Part shown: piece by piece, positions 34,260 through 47,356 of the stretch
Numbering within the stretch: position 1 is the first letter of the stretch
Layout: every line of letters begins with the position of its first letter
Source of the DNA: Mucor racemosus
Taxonomy: Eukaryota > Mucoromycota > Mucoromycetes > Mucorales > Mucoraceae
Reading direction: 5' to 3'
Length of the DNA stretch: 64,000 nt
NCBI GenBank assembly: GCA_027405735.1
Contig: JAPEHQ010000008.1
Location: forward strand, 2,356,001-2,420,000
Program-made: the position numbers and the translations under genes
The notes under the pieces: model-generated
What the model was told of the DNA's origin: nothing
Databases searched by the model: none
The model's input: the letters and a program-made list of their open reading frames with translations, nothing else

Positions 34260-35451
34260 ATGAGCAACAAAAAAGCAAGCAATGTCCTCGAAACTTGGGG
34301 GAATGAAACTACAATGAATTTGAATGCTATCATCTATCAAAACATTCTTTCTTCACCTTATTTTCGATCTTTATAGTAAGTGTAATAGAACAAACCTCCA
34401 CAGTTAGCGCGTATTCATTATCAAACAATAGTAATAAAAAGACCTTCCATGAAATTGTTGATGAAATTTATAATGAAGGTAAAGTAAATTAAGCACAATT
34501 CATGTCTGTATAAACCTAATTGACATATTTTTCCTTTTTGAAATGAATAGTATATGTATTGTGTGAGTACGTCTATTGTTACTTTATTTAGTGCAGATAT
34601 AGACTAACCTTTAAATCGATAGCTCCGTTTGTCAAAGGCACACAACCCTCAACGGCTTTCTGTTGTTTGTTCAAAATGTGGACATTGAGATTAACAGTTA
34701 AACAAATCGAAAATATGATTGATCATGTTGACTCACCGTAAGTGTCAATTGCATTTTTTTCGATTGTTTACTAAATTAATTGAATTAGTTATATTCGTGC
34801 AATTGGATTCTTATATCTGAGATACGTCTGTGCACCAGCTCAATTATGGGATTGGTTTCAGTATTATTTGGAAGACGAAGAGGAAATTACCATCACTAGT
34901 GGTGTTAATCCAACTAAAATTACTATTGGAAAATTATGTCGTATGTTGATCACCGAACAAAAGTTTCAAGGCACTATGCTTCCACGTATTCCTGTTCCTA
35001 TTGCCAGAGATCTTGAGAAAAAATTGAAAGATTATGATATGGAAAAAAGAAAAACTTCAAGGTAAGGTTCATCAAAATGTATCATCAAAATGTGGTGCTA
35101 AATCATTAAATTAGTGGTGGAAATGGCCGTGATGATAGAAATGAGGATACTAGACATTATTCCCGTGATCATAGTAGTAGTAGTAGTAACAGACGTTATA
35201 GAAGTAGATCAAGGAGCCCTCCAAGAAGGAATTATCGTAGAGATGATCGAGACGATTTAGATGATTACGAGCGCCGTCGCAGCAGTAATAGTCGCCATCG
35301 TGATGACAGAAGCCGATCTCGAGATAGATATAGCCGTAAGAGAAGTGCCAGCCCAGATTATAGAAAAAGAGATCGCTATAGATCTAGGTCCAGATCGAGA
35401 GATAATAGACGTAGTAGGTCAAGAACGTACTCAAGGGATAGTAGGTATTAG
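34260..35451 (+). CDS. PRP38: PRP38-family pre-mRNA splicing factor with RS tail
   Basis: Six exons: 34260-34375, 34432-34478, 34551-34562 (12 nt), 34623-34737, 34789-35061 and 35115-35451. Total 900 nt, 299 aa. The PRP38 domain runs from VLETWGNETTMNLNAIIYQN through KTFHEIVDEIYNE, KGTQPSTAFCCLFKMW, DHVDSPYIRAIGFLYLRYV and TMLPRIPVPIA. The last ~110 residues are an Arg/Ser/Asp-rich domain (RSRSRSP, RSRSRSRD). PRP38 proteins join the tri-snRNP and are needed to activate the spliceosome. The 12-nt exon gives NEVYVLSPFVKG, which matches family spacing (human PRP38B has KVTHVEPWEKG here). Its downstream intron (34563-34622) has donor GTGAGT and an ACTAAC branch 14 bases before TAG. Confidence 0.88.
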
Positions 35452-35749
35452 TGTTTACACTAATATCACAAGAGGAAAATTTAAATAAAAGCAAACGTTC
35501 AATTTAATGATAATTACATTAAGCTGAATGTCATTTTTATAGCTTCTAAAATAATGATAGTACTGCTAGTACAAAACTGTTGTCTTAAAAGTATCATATA
35601 TTCGAGTAAATCAATGTCAATTATTGCATGAACTTGATCGTGGTAGGCATTGTGAACAATATTTCATAAATTCAGTTAGCATCTTTTCATCAAAATCTAG
35701 TTTTTTCAATGCTTATATAGTAGAGATGATCAAAATATATCATATTTTT
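35452..35749. other. Spacer downstream of PRP38
   Basis: About 300 bases of AT-rich DNA with an AATAAA near 35485. No gene. Confidence 0.4.
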
Positions 35750-35884
35750 TTTTGTTTTCTATGGAAATGTTGGTTATTCACTGAGAAAATGGGATATCAA
35801 GATCAAATACAGAAAAGCTATCTGTCACTGAGTTTGAATCCAGAAACTGTAAATCTGATCAAAAATCGATCAAAAAATTTGAAT
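35750..35884 (+). repeat. Left part of repeat R2, interrupted by a LINE
   Basis: The wording CACTGAG..TTGAATCCAGAAACTGTAAAT resembles 61495-61545 (GAGCTTGAATTCAAAAAGTG). GATCAAAAAATTTGAA at 35869-35883 matches 49685-49700. The continuation of the same repeat lies at 39740, after the LINE. The left boundary is uncertain. Confidence 0.5.
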
Positions 35885-38800
35885 TGTATATCCTTGCTTC
35901 ACTTCATTTAACCCAAGATATGGACAATACAACTTTTCCTACACCAATTGCTACAATACTTAATATATATGGTCGATCAGATGCTTCTGCTTCTCGCTCT
36001 GCCTTTTATTCTGAATTACTCGATATTTCTGTAATTCAGGACACATTGCAAAACAACATCAACAATAACAACATCAACAATAACAACATCAATAATAACA
36101 ACATTTTTATTATGGGTGATTTCAACTATCAATACACAGACAGAAAACCGGATGGTTCATTACTTTGCGCTCCTTTGAGGTGGACTCAACTTTTAGACGA
36201 CCTCTATGTCGACATTTTGGCAGAAGAGAAACAGATTACCTGGAAGAGTGGGAATCGTTCAGGCATTCTTGATTATATTTTTTGTAATACTCTCTCACAT
36301 CATAATGTTACTAGTTTAGATCAACATTTTATATCCAATATATGGACGGATCATGCTCTCTTGGGTCTTACATTTCAATATCAAGCTTCTACTGGCCGTG
36401 GTCCTGGATCGTGGAAAGCCAATCCTTTTCTGGCCAAGAATAAGCAATTTAGAATAGCTTTAGCTAAACACCTGGAGGAAATTATGGAACAGTTCAATTT
36501 GGTCAAAACCTTCTCATCACCACAACAACAATGGGATTGGGTCAAAGCCGAAGTTAAACTTTTCGTTAAATCTTTTCAAATAGAGGACTTCAACTGGAGA
36601 AGGAAACAACTTCTACGGCTACAATCAAAGCGAAATAAGATCTTGCGACACCAGAAGCATCGAGGGTTGCTTAACCAGATTTTACCGACTCTTGAAATTC
36701 AGATTGCCTCCTTACAACAAAGTATATCAGAGATTGAGATTCTGAAAGCTGGAAAATTTTGGCGAGAAAACGGCGAAAAATCTCCTGGCTTTTTGAAACG
36801 GCTAGCGACTGCTCGGGAGAACAAACGTTCAATTACGGGCCTTAGAGATCCATTGAATAATGAAATGTGCTATACTCAAGGAAGTTTTCAGGAAATTGCT
36901 ACACAATTCTATTCTACTCTATTCACTCCTGAACCAATTAATGAATTGGCTGCTCGAGAACTGTTTCGTTCTATTCCTTCTCACCTGAAACTGACTACCG
37001 AACAGCAAGTTGAACTTCTTGATCCTATATTGGTCGTTGATATTTTGGAAGAAAGCAAACGTACTCCAAGACGGAGTAGTCCTGGCACGGATGGCTTACC
37101 TTATGAGATACTCAACTTAGTGATTCGGTTCCCTCCGTATCATGATCTTATTTACACAGTTTATAATGAAGCACTAACCAAGGGCAAGTTTCCGAAATCT
37201 TGGAATACCTCTCTCATGACACTTCTCTTCAAAAAAGGTGATTCAGCTGATATGAAGAATTATAGACCATTATCTTTGGCCAACTCTGATTATAAACTGT
37301 TCACTCGTATTATAAATAGCAGGATCATGTCTGTATCTCAAACACTTATTAGTCGACACCAACTGGGCTTTCTCCCGGGGCGTTTTATTGCCGAAAATGG
37401 GTTGCTATGCCAAATTATTATGGAAGATGCTCAACGAAAGTGGTCAATCGCGGAACAAAAAGACGATGATCCTTATTTTCGTACATTGGACCAAGATATA
37501 GGCCTTCTTTTGGATCAGGAAAAGGCTTACGATCGTGTAAACCTGAAGTATCTGCGGATGGTAATGCTGAAATTTGGCTTTCCTCGGAAGCTTGTTACTT
37601 GCGTCTACAATCTTATGGCAAAGAATGTGATTCGCATCAACATTAATGGGCATTTTACTGAGGAAGTTCGTAAGCTTCGTGGACTAAAACAGGGTGATCC
37701 TGTATCACCAATTCTCTACAATTTAGCTTTTGAACCTTTCTTACTTTCGATTATTTATGATCAAACTTATCAAGGCTATTTACTCGGTACTCTCCGGACC
37801 AAAGTCCTTTGCTATGCTGATGACGCCTTGGTCTTTGTCCATGATCACCTTGATTTATCTCGTTTGACCTCGGTTATGAAACTCTTTTGCTCAGCTTCCA
37901 ATGCTAAATTTAATAATGATAAAGTGGAAGCTTTTTCGGTCTCTGGGAGAGACACTTGGGATTACTGGCGTCTTCCTTTGACTCGGCTCCAGATCAGACA
38001 TTTGCATTCAGTAGAAGATGATACTTCCATTATCTATCTCGGCTTCCCTCTCATACAGAGTCGGATCCAACGTGTTAATTTTATGGCTGGTTTAGTCGCC
38101 AAATTGAAATCTTCGGTGGACTTACATGGTACTAGATCTTTATCGGTTGTGGGAAGAGCGACAGTTCTTAATTCTTTGATTCTTTCGAAACTGTGGTACA
38201 TCTTGCGGGTAACTCCACTTGCTAGTGCCGATTTCAAACAATTGCGCTCAGTGGCTATCCAGTTTCTTCGACGAAGTATCTTCCCTGTTATTCCATGGAA
38301 CGTTTGGACTCTTTCCAAAACCCGAGGTGGTCTTGGAGTCATAGATATCCAATTACAATCTTCTGCTCTTTACTTTCGTTGGCTTCAACCTTTGCTCACT
38401 TTGGACCAACAGGCCATTGATAATCATCCGGTCTTTTATATGCTCAGTTTTCATGTTCGAAATGTCAATCAATGTCTTTATCATCATGTTCCTCTTCTCT
38501 TCCCTTGTTCTCGGACTCAGGGTTTACGGAAACAACGGATTGGGACTCTGGATATGCTTTACCGAGCTATTGATTACATCCCGCGTTCTTTTGATCAAGC
38601 TATTATAAGTCCTGCAACTGCTTTAATCTTACCTTTACAAGCTGCATTTTATGTTCCTCCTTCCTCTTCGATGTCTATTCCAGCTAAGGTTAAACAAATG
38701 CTTGTCTCTGATGTATTTCACTATGATCCAAATTTGCGTCTACTTCATTGGAAAGATACTACGGATCCAAATCTAGTGGCATGGAAACGTGCTCCCCCAA

Positions 38801-39513
38801 CTATCTACAAGGGACTTATTTCTGGTAATTTCAAGCTTCAACCGTATTTTGTTTCGTTGTGTCGTCCAGCGTCCTCTGTCGACCTGAACATTTCTTTTGC
38901 TCCATTTGTGAATCTTTTATCTCTTGATGTCTCTCAATCTGTGGCTAAATCCAAGGTCTCGGCTAAGCTTTTTCGATCTGCTTTTCAGTCGTCGTTAATC
39001 GCTCCTGAGTCTCTGCGACAGGTTTCTGCTGCACGGTGGAAGTACTTTTGGTCATTGTCTCTCACTGTAGTTCAAAGAAATGTCATTTACCGCTTGCTTA
39101 CTGGTTGCATCCCTAACCGGGGTTTACTCCATAGTATTATGCCTGGAATATTTGACTCCCCTTGGTGTCCTGTGTGCGTTTCTACTCGTGATTCCTCTTC
39201 CCATCTACTCTTTCATTGCCCAACAAAAGAAAAAGTATGGCAAGGTGTCATTTTCGAGTTCTTGTGGCCTACTACTTCCATTGCAGATATTAAGGAGGCT
39301 CTCTTTTCCCTGGACTTTTCCTATATTTGGTATTGCCAAGTTAAAGGCATTGATCCATATCAGATCCTTCTTATTTCACTCTCTCAAATCTGGCTTGCCC
39401 ATATGAGGTTTATTTTTAACCAGGTTCCGGTTTCTCATACAGCGATACTGGCTAGCATTCGACTCAACATTCACAAAATGATTGATGAAGATCAATGCCA
39501 TTCCCTCCTGTAG
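35885..39513 (+). CDS. LINE ORF2 (partial endonuclease, reverse transcriptase, zinc knuckle)
   Basis: About 1208 codons are open without a stop, but no initiation codon survives because the element is 5' truncated. In order: the C-terminal half of an exonuclease-endonuclease-phosphatase domain (IFIMGDFNYQYTD, SGILDYIF, WTDHALL); reverse transcriptase with SSPGTDGLPYEI, FKKGDSADMKNYRPLSLAN, RHQLGFLPGRF, LLLDQEKAYDRV, LKQGDPVSPILYN and CYADDALVF (catalytic DD, about codon 642); and a C-terminal zf-RVT-like CPVCVSTRDSSSHLLFHC. An Asn/Ile microsatellite (AACAACATCAAC repeats, 36049-36105) encodes NNINNNN before the endonuclease motif. The catalytic residues of the transcriptase are intact. It cannot move itself without the missing 5' part. 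Confidence 0.9.
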
Positions 39514-39739
39514 TTCAACTCTCCTGGTCATCCTTTTTTCTTTTTTCTCATTCTTGATATATTAGTTCTCTTTATTATTTTTATCTTATATCTATTGTTC
39601 CTTATTACCTTGTCTTTTCATCTTTCATTTATTTTCTCAATTATTACTTCTACATTGCGCCCGCCTCTTGGATAGGAAGTCCCACTCTTGTCTTACACGG
39701 AGCAATTAATAAAACAATTTAAAAAAAAAAAAAAAAAAA
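35885..39739 (+). mobile_element. 5'-truncated non-LTR retrotransposon (LINE)
   Basis: The element ends in 19 A (39721-39739) after a 3' UTR. It is flanked by a short direct repeat TTGAAT at 35879-35884 and 39740-39745, the expected target-site duplication. Sequence on both sides joins into one copy of repeat R2, which supports these ends. The 5' truncation removes ORF1 and the first half of the endonuclease, as is usual after incomplete reverse transcription. The remaining reading frame is open over more than 1200 codons, so the insertion is fairly young. Confidence 0.85.
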
Positions 39740-40600
39740 TTGAATCTTCAAATACGGAACAAAGTACATAGTAAGTTGAACTAGCATGTTAGACAACTTT
39801 TGTACAACGTTTAATTCTAAATTGAATGGTACTGTTTTCAAAAAACGTTCCTCATAAAATCCATTGTAAAATTACTGTAAAATTTTGACCTTTTTTTGCT
39901 ATTCTCTCTTGAATCAAAATAGTTTCTTAAAATATAAAAGACCTAAATGATGGCCCCCAAAATAATCTACAGATAGAGGTATTGTATGCAACAATAGCTG
40001 CATTTTTCGTGGAGAAACCCTAACTTTTGTGTGATATTTTGGGATTCGAAAAAAAAAGGACCTAGGGGATGCTCATCAAAAATGTCTGGATGAAACCATC
40101 ATCATTTTTATTTGCATATTTGTTTTTATTTCTCAACCAAAAATTGAGATATTTCAGAAAACTCAATTGCTATGTATAGATATGAGCTCGCACTAGAACT
40201 TGAGCATAAAAAATGCATTGGTCAATATACTGAGTACTTCAAAAATTGCGTTAGGACATCAAAAAAATGTCAAAAATAACAAATCAAAAAATTCTCTGAC
40301 ACTTAAATTTGTTAAAGACTATTGAAACAATAAGATTCCACTAAAAATGAGCTTTGTACCTTAATTTTTGGTTGAGATATACAACTGTAAAGATTTGGTT
40401 TATAAGCAGCCAAAAAAGTGAACTCAAATATTTAGGTAGTTCATGCTACCTTATGGTGCATGTTAAATGAGAATTGCAAAAGCTAAGTTTTGCTTTATTA
40501 TCTCCAATACGTTTATACATTTTTTTGTTTTGCAGTTATTTCTTAAAAAAAAAAAGTAAGCCGAGATCACAAATTAGTCCTTCTTTAGAAACATAGAAAT
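39740..40600 (+). repeat. Repeat R2, copy disrupted by the LINE (right part)
   Basis: Directly after the LINE poly-A the sequence matches other R2 copies. CAAAGTACATAGTAAGTTGAACTAG compares with 49710-49735 and 61600-61620. AGATAGAGGTATTGTATGCAACAATAG compares with 49930-49955. CTGCATTTTTCGTGGAGA compares with 61840-61860. No coding frame. Right boundary approximate. Confidence 0.6.
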
Positions 40601-40769
40601 GCCGTAAAATCAAATATGGAAATTTATTTATGCATAGTCTTTTAATCAATCTCAGAAACAATGGCAATCATTGAAAATTATGTACAAATGCATTGTATAA
40701 ATAGAAGAGTTAGTTAATTCTTTATCAATTATAAACAACAGCATGGTTTGTAAAATTTATTAATATTTT

Positions 40770-43700
40770 TTAGTAAGGAATACCATTAGTCAACTTTTGG
40801 AAATAATCGTACAAAACTGTACGCTGATTAGCAAACGAATCCTTAATACGCATCAACATGAAATCAGCAGCAGCACGATCAGTTTTATCAAGTTGGAAAC
40901 GAGTACGCATTCTCTTGATAGTTTCTCCCTTGAAACAAGGTAAACCAGATTGAAGCATCAATGAAACCAATTGCATGATTAATTCAGCATAAGGACGAGC
41001 AGCTAAATAAGCTTTAATAACAAGCTCAGAGAACTGCTTGAAGGCTTGTTCTTCTGATCCACCGCCCATAACTTGAATCATTTCGGCTGTCAATTTGAAT
41101 GGCGAGCTTTCGAATCCAATACCTCCAGGCGCAATATCAAAGATGAAACCAAAATCAATGTGAATAATATGGCCATCATCATCCAACATAATGTTACCAT
41201 TATGACGATCCTTGATTTGAAGCAAATAGGAGATAACAGAGTAAGCTGCGACACTTTGAACAAAATTGATACGAGCACGTTGGAAATGGATTGATTCAGG
41301 CCCACCGTATTTAGCAACAAAATAATCGTACAAACTATTCACCTTTTCACGGCCTAATTGATCACGAGAAATAGAACGAGGAATAACATCAATAACACCA
41401 CGACCAGGTGCAGTAGCAACTACACGATAAGGATTGACATATAAATCAAGACCAATGCTTGTGAAAATATTCTTGAATACAGCAATCAATTGCAAAGCCA
41501 ATACATCTTGACGACAATCATCACCGACCTTGAAAATAGCACCTTGCCAAATTTGCATTGTACGTTTACGAATCTCAATTTCATCAGAAGCTTTGATTAA
41601 TGCATTGCTGATTTCATTCAAATCTTCTTCTTCCTTTTCAATCAAGAAAGTAGCCATGAAAGGTGCTTTAGCATGACTTTGAAGAGGACGACCTGAATTG
41701 CGGTTAATGTCGACTACATGACCATCTGGATTACTAGGGAGATAGACACCCACATCGACCTTGATCTTGGCAAGCTCCTCATCAAGACGTTTCTATGATT
41801 TTAATTGAAACAAATTAATAAAATGCAGAGTTAATGAAGTTTACATTGATTTACCTTTTGAAGAGGCTTCTTTTCATTTTGACCATGCTTAATATATTCT
41901 TTAAGATAACCAGAGATAGCTGTAACATCACCAAAGAACTTGAATTCTCTCTCATAGAATGCTCGATCTTCACCAGTAAATGAAGCAACCATTGTTTCAA
42001 TAATCTTTTCCAAAGTAGGCTTGAGTGTATCAGGTTTAATGCATTCTTTATCAGCATCTACAAAGAAATTGGCCTTCATGTTCCAAATAATTTGATGGGC
42101 AAATAATTGCGATGTTGCAGCAGCTTCGAGAATGTATTTTTCTACATAACCCAATGTATCGTAACGTAATGCTTGGACAATTTGTGGCACATAAAAGAAG
42201 ACAGTGTCAATAGGATGATACTCCAAACTACGCATAGCATATTGCAAAATAAGGGGATGATTGCCATAAGCAGGCAAAAAGTAACTTGCAGCAGTAATTG
42301 CAGGTACGGGAGCCCAGTATTGGAGATATTTCAAATCTAATTTAGCAGAAGGTGAGATACCATCACCCAGCAAAATAACAAGTGCTTCAGGAACATCAAC
42401 AACATCCAGTGAGTTATTTGCAATTAATCTATGCAATTCTTTTCGAACAATGGGTTGAACGAAACGAGTGTCCATTTGAACCGCTAATTTGGGTGACATT
42501 GTCCATGCAAAACGAACGATTTCCTTCCAAGATTCCTAAATGTTGCAGTAAATGTCAGTTTTGTCAATTTTTTGTATGAGATACAACTACTTACGTCTGT
42601 TACCATGGAACGCTCAGTACTTCCACTGAAAATAACAGGATTACCTGATCCAGCTGTATTTAAAGGATTACACCAAACTGAAAGCTTTGTTAATTCACTC
42701 TCAATAAACAACAGTAATAATTTATGAGCATATTTGTGATGCTTCATAACATCATCCTTTGTTTTATCTTTCAAAAACATGTAATGACCAGAGGTAATCT
42801 TGGGATTGGCGCTCTTGATGGAGCTACAAGTGACCAAATAGCTCAAAGAGGGATTATCATTGACTACAGCATTATAGAAATCTGTCATCATCTTATGCTC
42901 CATCAAAGCTAAGCTTTTTCTTGCACCATAATGCCATTTAGGATTTTGAGTAAACCAATCAAAGGCAGCACTATATACCAAAGAACGTAATTTGTATTCA
43001 GCTAAAGCTTCTAATCTTGTAGATTGCAAGACCTTCAAACCCAAACGAAGTAAAGAGAAGCGAGCATATCGAGCAAGAGAGTGAGTGCTCATCATATTAG
43101 CATTTTGGAATGAGTCTTGCAATAATCGAATAAACATATTGACAAGATGCTTGCTTCTATGACGAATAGCGTAGAAACGACTGCTCAAGAACTTGATCCA
43201 GCTAATATGGGGAGTGAACAAGAAGGTGGCAATACGATGGTTGCTATCCCGAACAGCCTTATCAGAAGGAGTATAAGTCATTTTACTGACAAATGGATGT
43301 TTAACACTATTGACAAATGCATCATTAGTATCATATATTGCGAATTTGTGAATAATCATAGTGCTTACTTGAGAAGAGGAGAGAATAAACCTTTACGATG
43401 GCGCTGGGCCCAGCCCCACATACTCATCATTTCAATCATCAGCTTGTTTTCTACTTCAGGTCTTTCAACCAACATCCAATTCCAAACAGTTGTACCAATA
43501 TCTAAAGATTCAGGAGTAAACATAAGAACAGGAATATGAACTAAATGTCTAATAATATCTGCATTGATTTTGGGTAAAGCAATAGCATAACCAGCAGATC
43601 GATGCATCACTCTATAAAGACGCTCAACAGGAACTGTCTTGCGATCTGTGATATCTTGAGAGAGACTAACAAGTGCTTCAACGACAAATGGAATTTGGTC

Positions 43701-46700
43701 TGATAACTCATTTCCTGAATCAGAGTTGGCTGCACGAGCACGAAGCCCAATCAAATATTCGATACCACTAATTTCACCAGAATAGAATTGTCTTGATCTG
43801 AAGCTACCGATAAAGTTGGAGGACTCATCGGGGAACAAAGAAGGTACTTTGGGGACGAAATCTATGTATCATTGATTAGTAAGAAATGCATTTACACATG
43901 TTGTTTAATATCCTACCAATGGAAAGTTCGTTTTTAGATGTTGTTTTACCCATCTCAAGAGCTAAAGAACGGCCCATGTGGACAACATCTGTTAATCCAT
44001 CACTGGTAAATCTATTAAATTCGACCAGATACTCTTGTAGTAATCCAGATACTTCAATAGGTGCTCTTACAAGAGCAACTTGAAGCCATTTGCGAGCACT
44101 TTCATAAATATGAGTGCATACTTCTCTACGATAAGAGTATGAATCACCCAGTTCAATAGTAACACCCACTCTAGCAGAAGTGAAATGGAAAACTGGAGAA
44201 TACTAATGAAATGTTTGAGTATATCCATATTAATTACTATCATATAAATAACCTACCTCATCACGATATTCAGCTTCACAACTCAACCATGTGAGTTGCA
44301 CTAATTCCAATAACAATGTAACCAAAGATCCATCTGTAAATACTTGAGCAAATGATGCTACAATGCGCTCAACAGTTTTAATGGCCATCAAATGTACCTT
44401 CTTTCGCTTATGACAACACAATTCCAAAAGAGCAGCTGTTTGTCTTCTTAATTGTTCATCTAAATTCTGACTAAGAGCCTTCACGGATGCATCTTTAACA
44501 AACGCATGAGATACACGCTCAAAGATAGTTTCAAGACAATTAACCAAAGCGCTGGCATTAACACCATCGTTCATGAAATAACGTAACATGTAAGAGCAAT
44601 CACCCATACGGCTTCTCATCATTTCAACATGATATACACTCAATGCAAAGATAACTTGTGCAAATGAAAAGTTTTTGATATCATAAGCCAAACTAGGCAA
44701 GAAGTTGGTTAATTTTTGACGCATCTGTAATAACCCATGATCATTACTAGCACGCAAAACAGAATTATGTTCCAAATCACTTTCAAGATAGTTAGTGGTG
44801 CTTTCAATCACCAATACAGGAGTCTTTTTAGCAATTTGTAACATGGCAGGATGCCATTCACGGATCCACATGGATTCAGTTACAAATCCAAATAGAACAC
44901 AATGGAACCACATGTTTCTGAAAAGAGATACAGTTTCTTCACTAGGTTGAAGATGTGGATTGAAATCTTCATGTTCTAAAAGTGCACTGATTACTGGTAA
45001 AAGATGGCCCAGTTTTTGAGCCAAAGGGTAATCGTTTTCCTTTTTGTGTTTTATCATGGTGCGTTGGATTGAGTTGCCACTTTCAATGAATAAAGCTAAA
45101 AGACTGTGGAGATAGAGCTGATAGTATTCTGGACGACCTTTCAAACGTTTAGCTAAGCTTAATTGAGCAGCCAAAATCTATGGAGAAGTTAGGGTTAGGT
45201 ATAGTTTTAGGATTTATATAAAAGCAAATGTTATTACCGATGTATTGAGTAAATTATTATCACTGTGAATAGATTCTCTGCTGAATGTTGCGAGCAAATT
45301 GATAATTTCACAATAGGTTTCCTTGGAACTAACAAGAGCAAGGTCTACTAATCTCATAGTTAATGAAGCAGTTGCTGATGGAGACAATGTTTTGCGACGA
45401 AGAGAGAGCATGGAAAATGCTTGAGAGATAATCTATAAAGGTACAATTCATATTAGAATGTGATCATGTATACAATTTTGCATATTCTTACATTGTCATC
45501 TTTCAAATAAACGGCAACACCAACAATTGCAGATAATACGTTTGCACATACTTGTTGCTTTTGTTTCTCATTGAGTTGTTCCAAAGCAGGTGCGCCAGCA
45601 ATTGCACTACCATTGAATGAACTTTTATCAACAGATCCAGATTCGGCACTAGTATAGCGGGTAATCTCATTCAAAAGAGCATATACAGTAGAAATTGCGG
45701 CTTGAGTTACTTGAGCATCAGGTTTAGTCTATTATAAGAACATAAATACCTTGCTGAACGAATGTATCTTTTAGAATATAAAACTTACTTGTACACATTG
45801 AGCTAATCTCACAATAGCAAATTGTTGGACGCTAACAGACTCTTTGCGCTTTTCAGTTTGAAGATCAAATACAGGAGAAGGTGTAGCCAAGAATCTACAG
45901 ATAGTGTTGGTCATTGGATGATTCAATCTTGAGAAACTACAAAGGATTTATATAGAAAGATTAATATTTGTAAATATGTTAAATCCATTTATGGTAACAT
46001 TTACTTGATTGCGAGTAGTACAGCAGCATCTAATGAAGCAATGTGAACCCAAGAATCGGCTATATGTGGCACATCAAACAAACATTCAGTAATATGATCA
46101 ATTAGTGAATCATCTACTTGATTTAAATAGATCGATGCTAAAGAAGATACGTGCTATACATAAAACGAGTTTAGTTACTATTAATTTGAGAGTTCTTTAT
46201 CTTTTTCTTACCAAACTGGTACCCATAATCTCCTGCATATACGCATCAGGAGCCCATTTTCTACCTTCTTGGATACTCTTTTCAGCAAATTTACGAATAT
46301 CCTCAAAGTAACCCAAACTCATTAGATACACAAGCTTTAGGCTTTTACTCAATGTAGGCTCTTCCTCATGCTTTACTGGTTGTTGCATTAAATTTGACCA
46401 TATCTCTTCAATATCTTGAGGTAAATATAATTTAGAAAATCTCTCTTTGGATACAACTAAGGGCGTAACTGTTTCTTTGCTGGGTTGCATGTGGGTAAGG
46501 ACCCGAGCCAATACATTTCTGAAAACAATCAAAAGATCATGAATAACTCGATTGCTACTTAATGGAATTCCATCTTCCCAATAACGAGCAAGTACACGAC
46601 GACTGTAAGCAGTTCCCTCTGCATCTCGAAGACAACTAGTGATTGAAATTCGAATTAAATCCAATATATCGTCTCGAATAAGAGGTTGAGTGTTTTTACA

Positions 46701-47356
46701 GAGAGCGAGTAATTGATTTGGTCTATAAAGATAAGGTGATAATTGAAGTGCTCTTGAAAGACCTGCCAATGATGGTAAAATGAATGTAACAGTGAACTCA
46801 ACTAATTGGATTTAATTAGAGATGTTTTCTTTCTGTTTTCTTTTATATTATTTACCGTTTTCTGACATGAGTTGGATAATACATTCAGCGTATTTCCACA
46901 AAGTTTGAATAATCTCTTCGTATTTTTCAGGGCATTTATCACCAATTTCCAATAAACCAGCAAATAAAGAGTATGTGATTGCATCTGAAGGTGGAAGACC
47001 AGTTAAACTTACAGGCTCCCATTGATAAGCAGGTAAATGTCTAACATAAGCTAATAATCGAGGCAAAAGTTCCAATTGTCTTTCTTTATTTGCTTTTACA
47101 GCATATTTAACAATTGCAGCAATTGTTTGTTGGCTTCTGCGAGTCTATTAATGTATCAATGTTAATATCGGGAATTCATTTTTTTCATGTTTCGTAAATT
47201 AGTTACCATGACACCCAATCCAGGGGCATCATGTCTGGTTAGGATTTCAGTAGTTATATTATCAATTGGAACAGCAGGGCATTTGCTGATCAATTTGTCA
47301 ATTTCTTCAGTAGATGCCTTTGCTCGGGAATCAGCCAAGACCTCTGCTAAACCCAT
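40770..47356 (-). CDS. STT4: Phosphatidylinositol 4-kinase alpha (STT4)
   Basis: Thirteen minus-strand exons: 47356-47207, 47144-46856, 46762-46212, 46153-46005, 45936-45789, 45728-45492, 45432-45238, 45177-44257, 44202-43917, 43861-43369, 43306-42595, 42535-41855 and 41792-40770. Total 5835 nt, 1944 aa, close to yeast Stt4. All introns are GT-AG of 50-95 nt. The long N-terminal part is helical and repeat-like, followed by the lipid-kinase unique (PIK) helical region in exon 12. The kinase domain lies in the last exon: WQGAIFKVGDDCRQDVLALQ, the catalytic loop KDRHNGNIMLDD, and HIDFGFIFD (DFG). The protein ends in the family's characteristic NGIPY. The enzyme makes PI4P at the plasma membrane with Efr3/Ypp1-type partners. 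It is essential in yeast and upstream of the cell-wall pathway. Confidence 0.95.

Noticed and set aside
34551..34602. A 16-nt exon (34551-34566) of PRP38 spliced to 34603
   Set aside because: It keeps frame but needs a 36-nt intron and adds about eight residues not in the family. The 12-nt exon with GTGAGT and an ACTAAC branch fits better.
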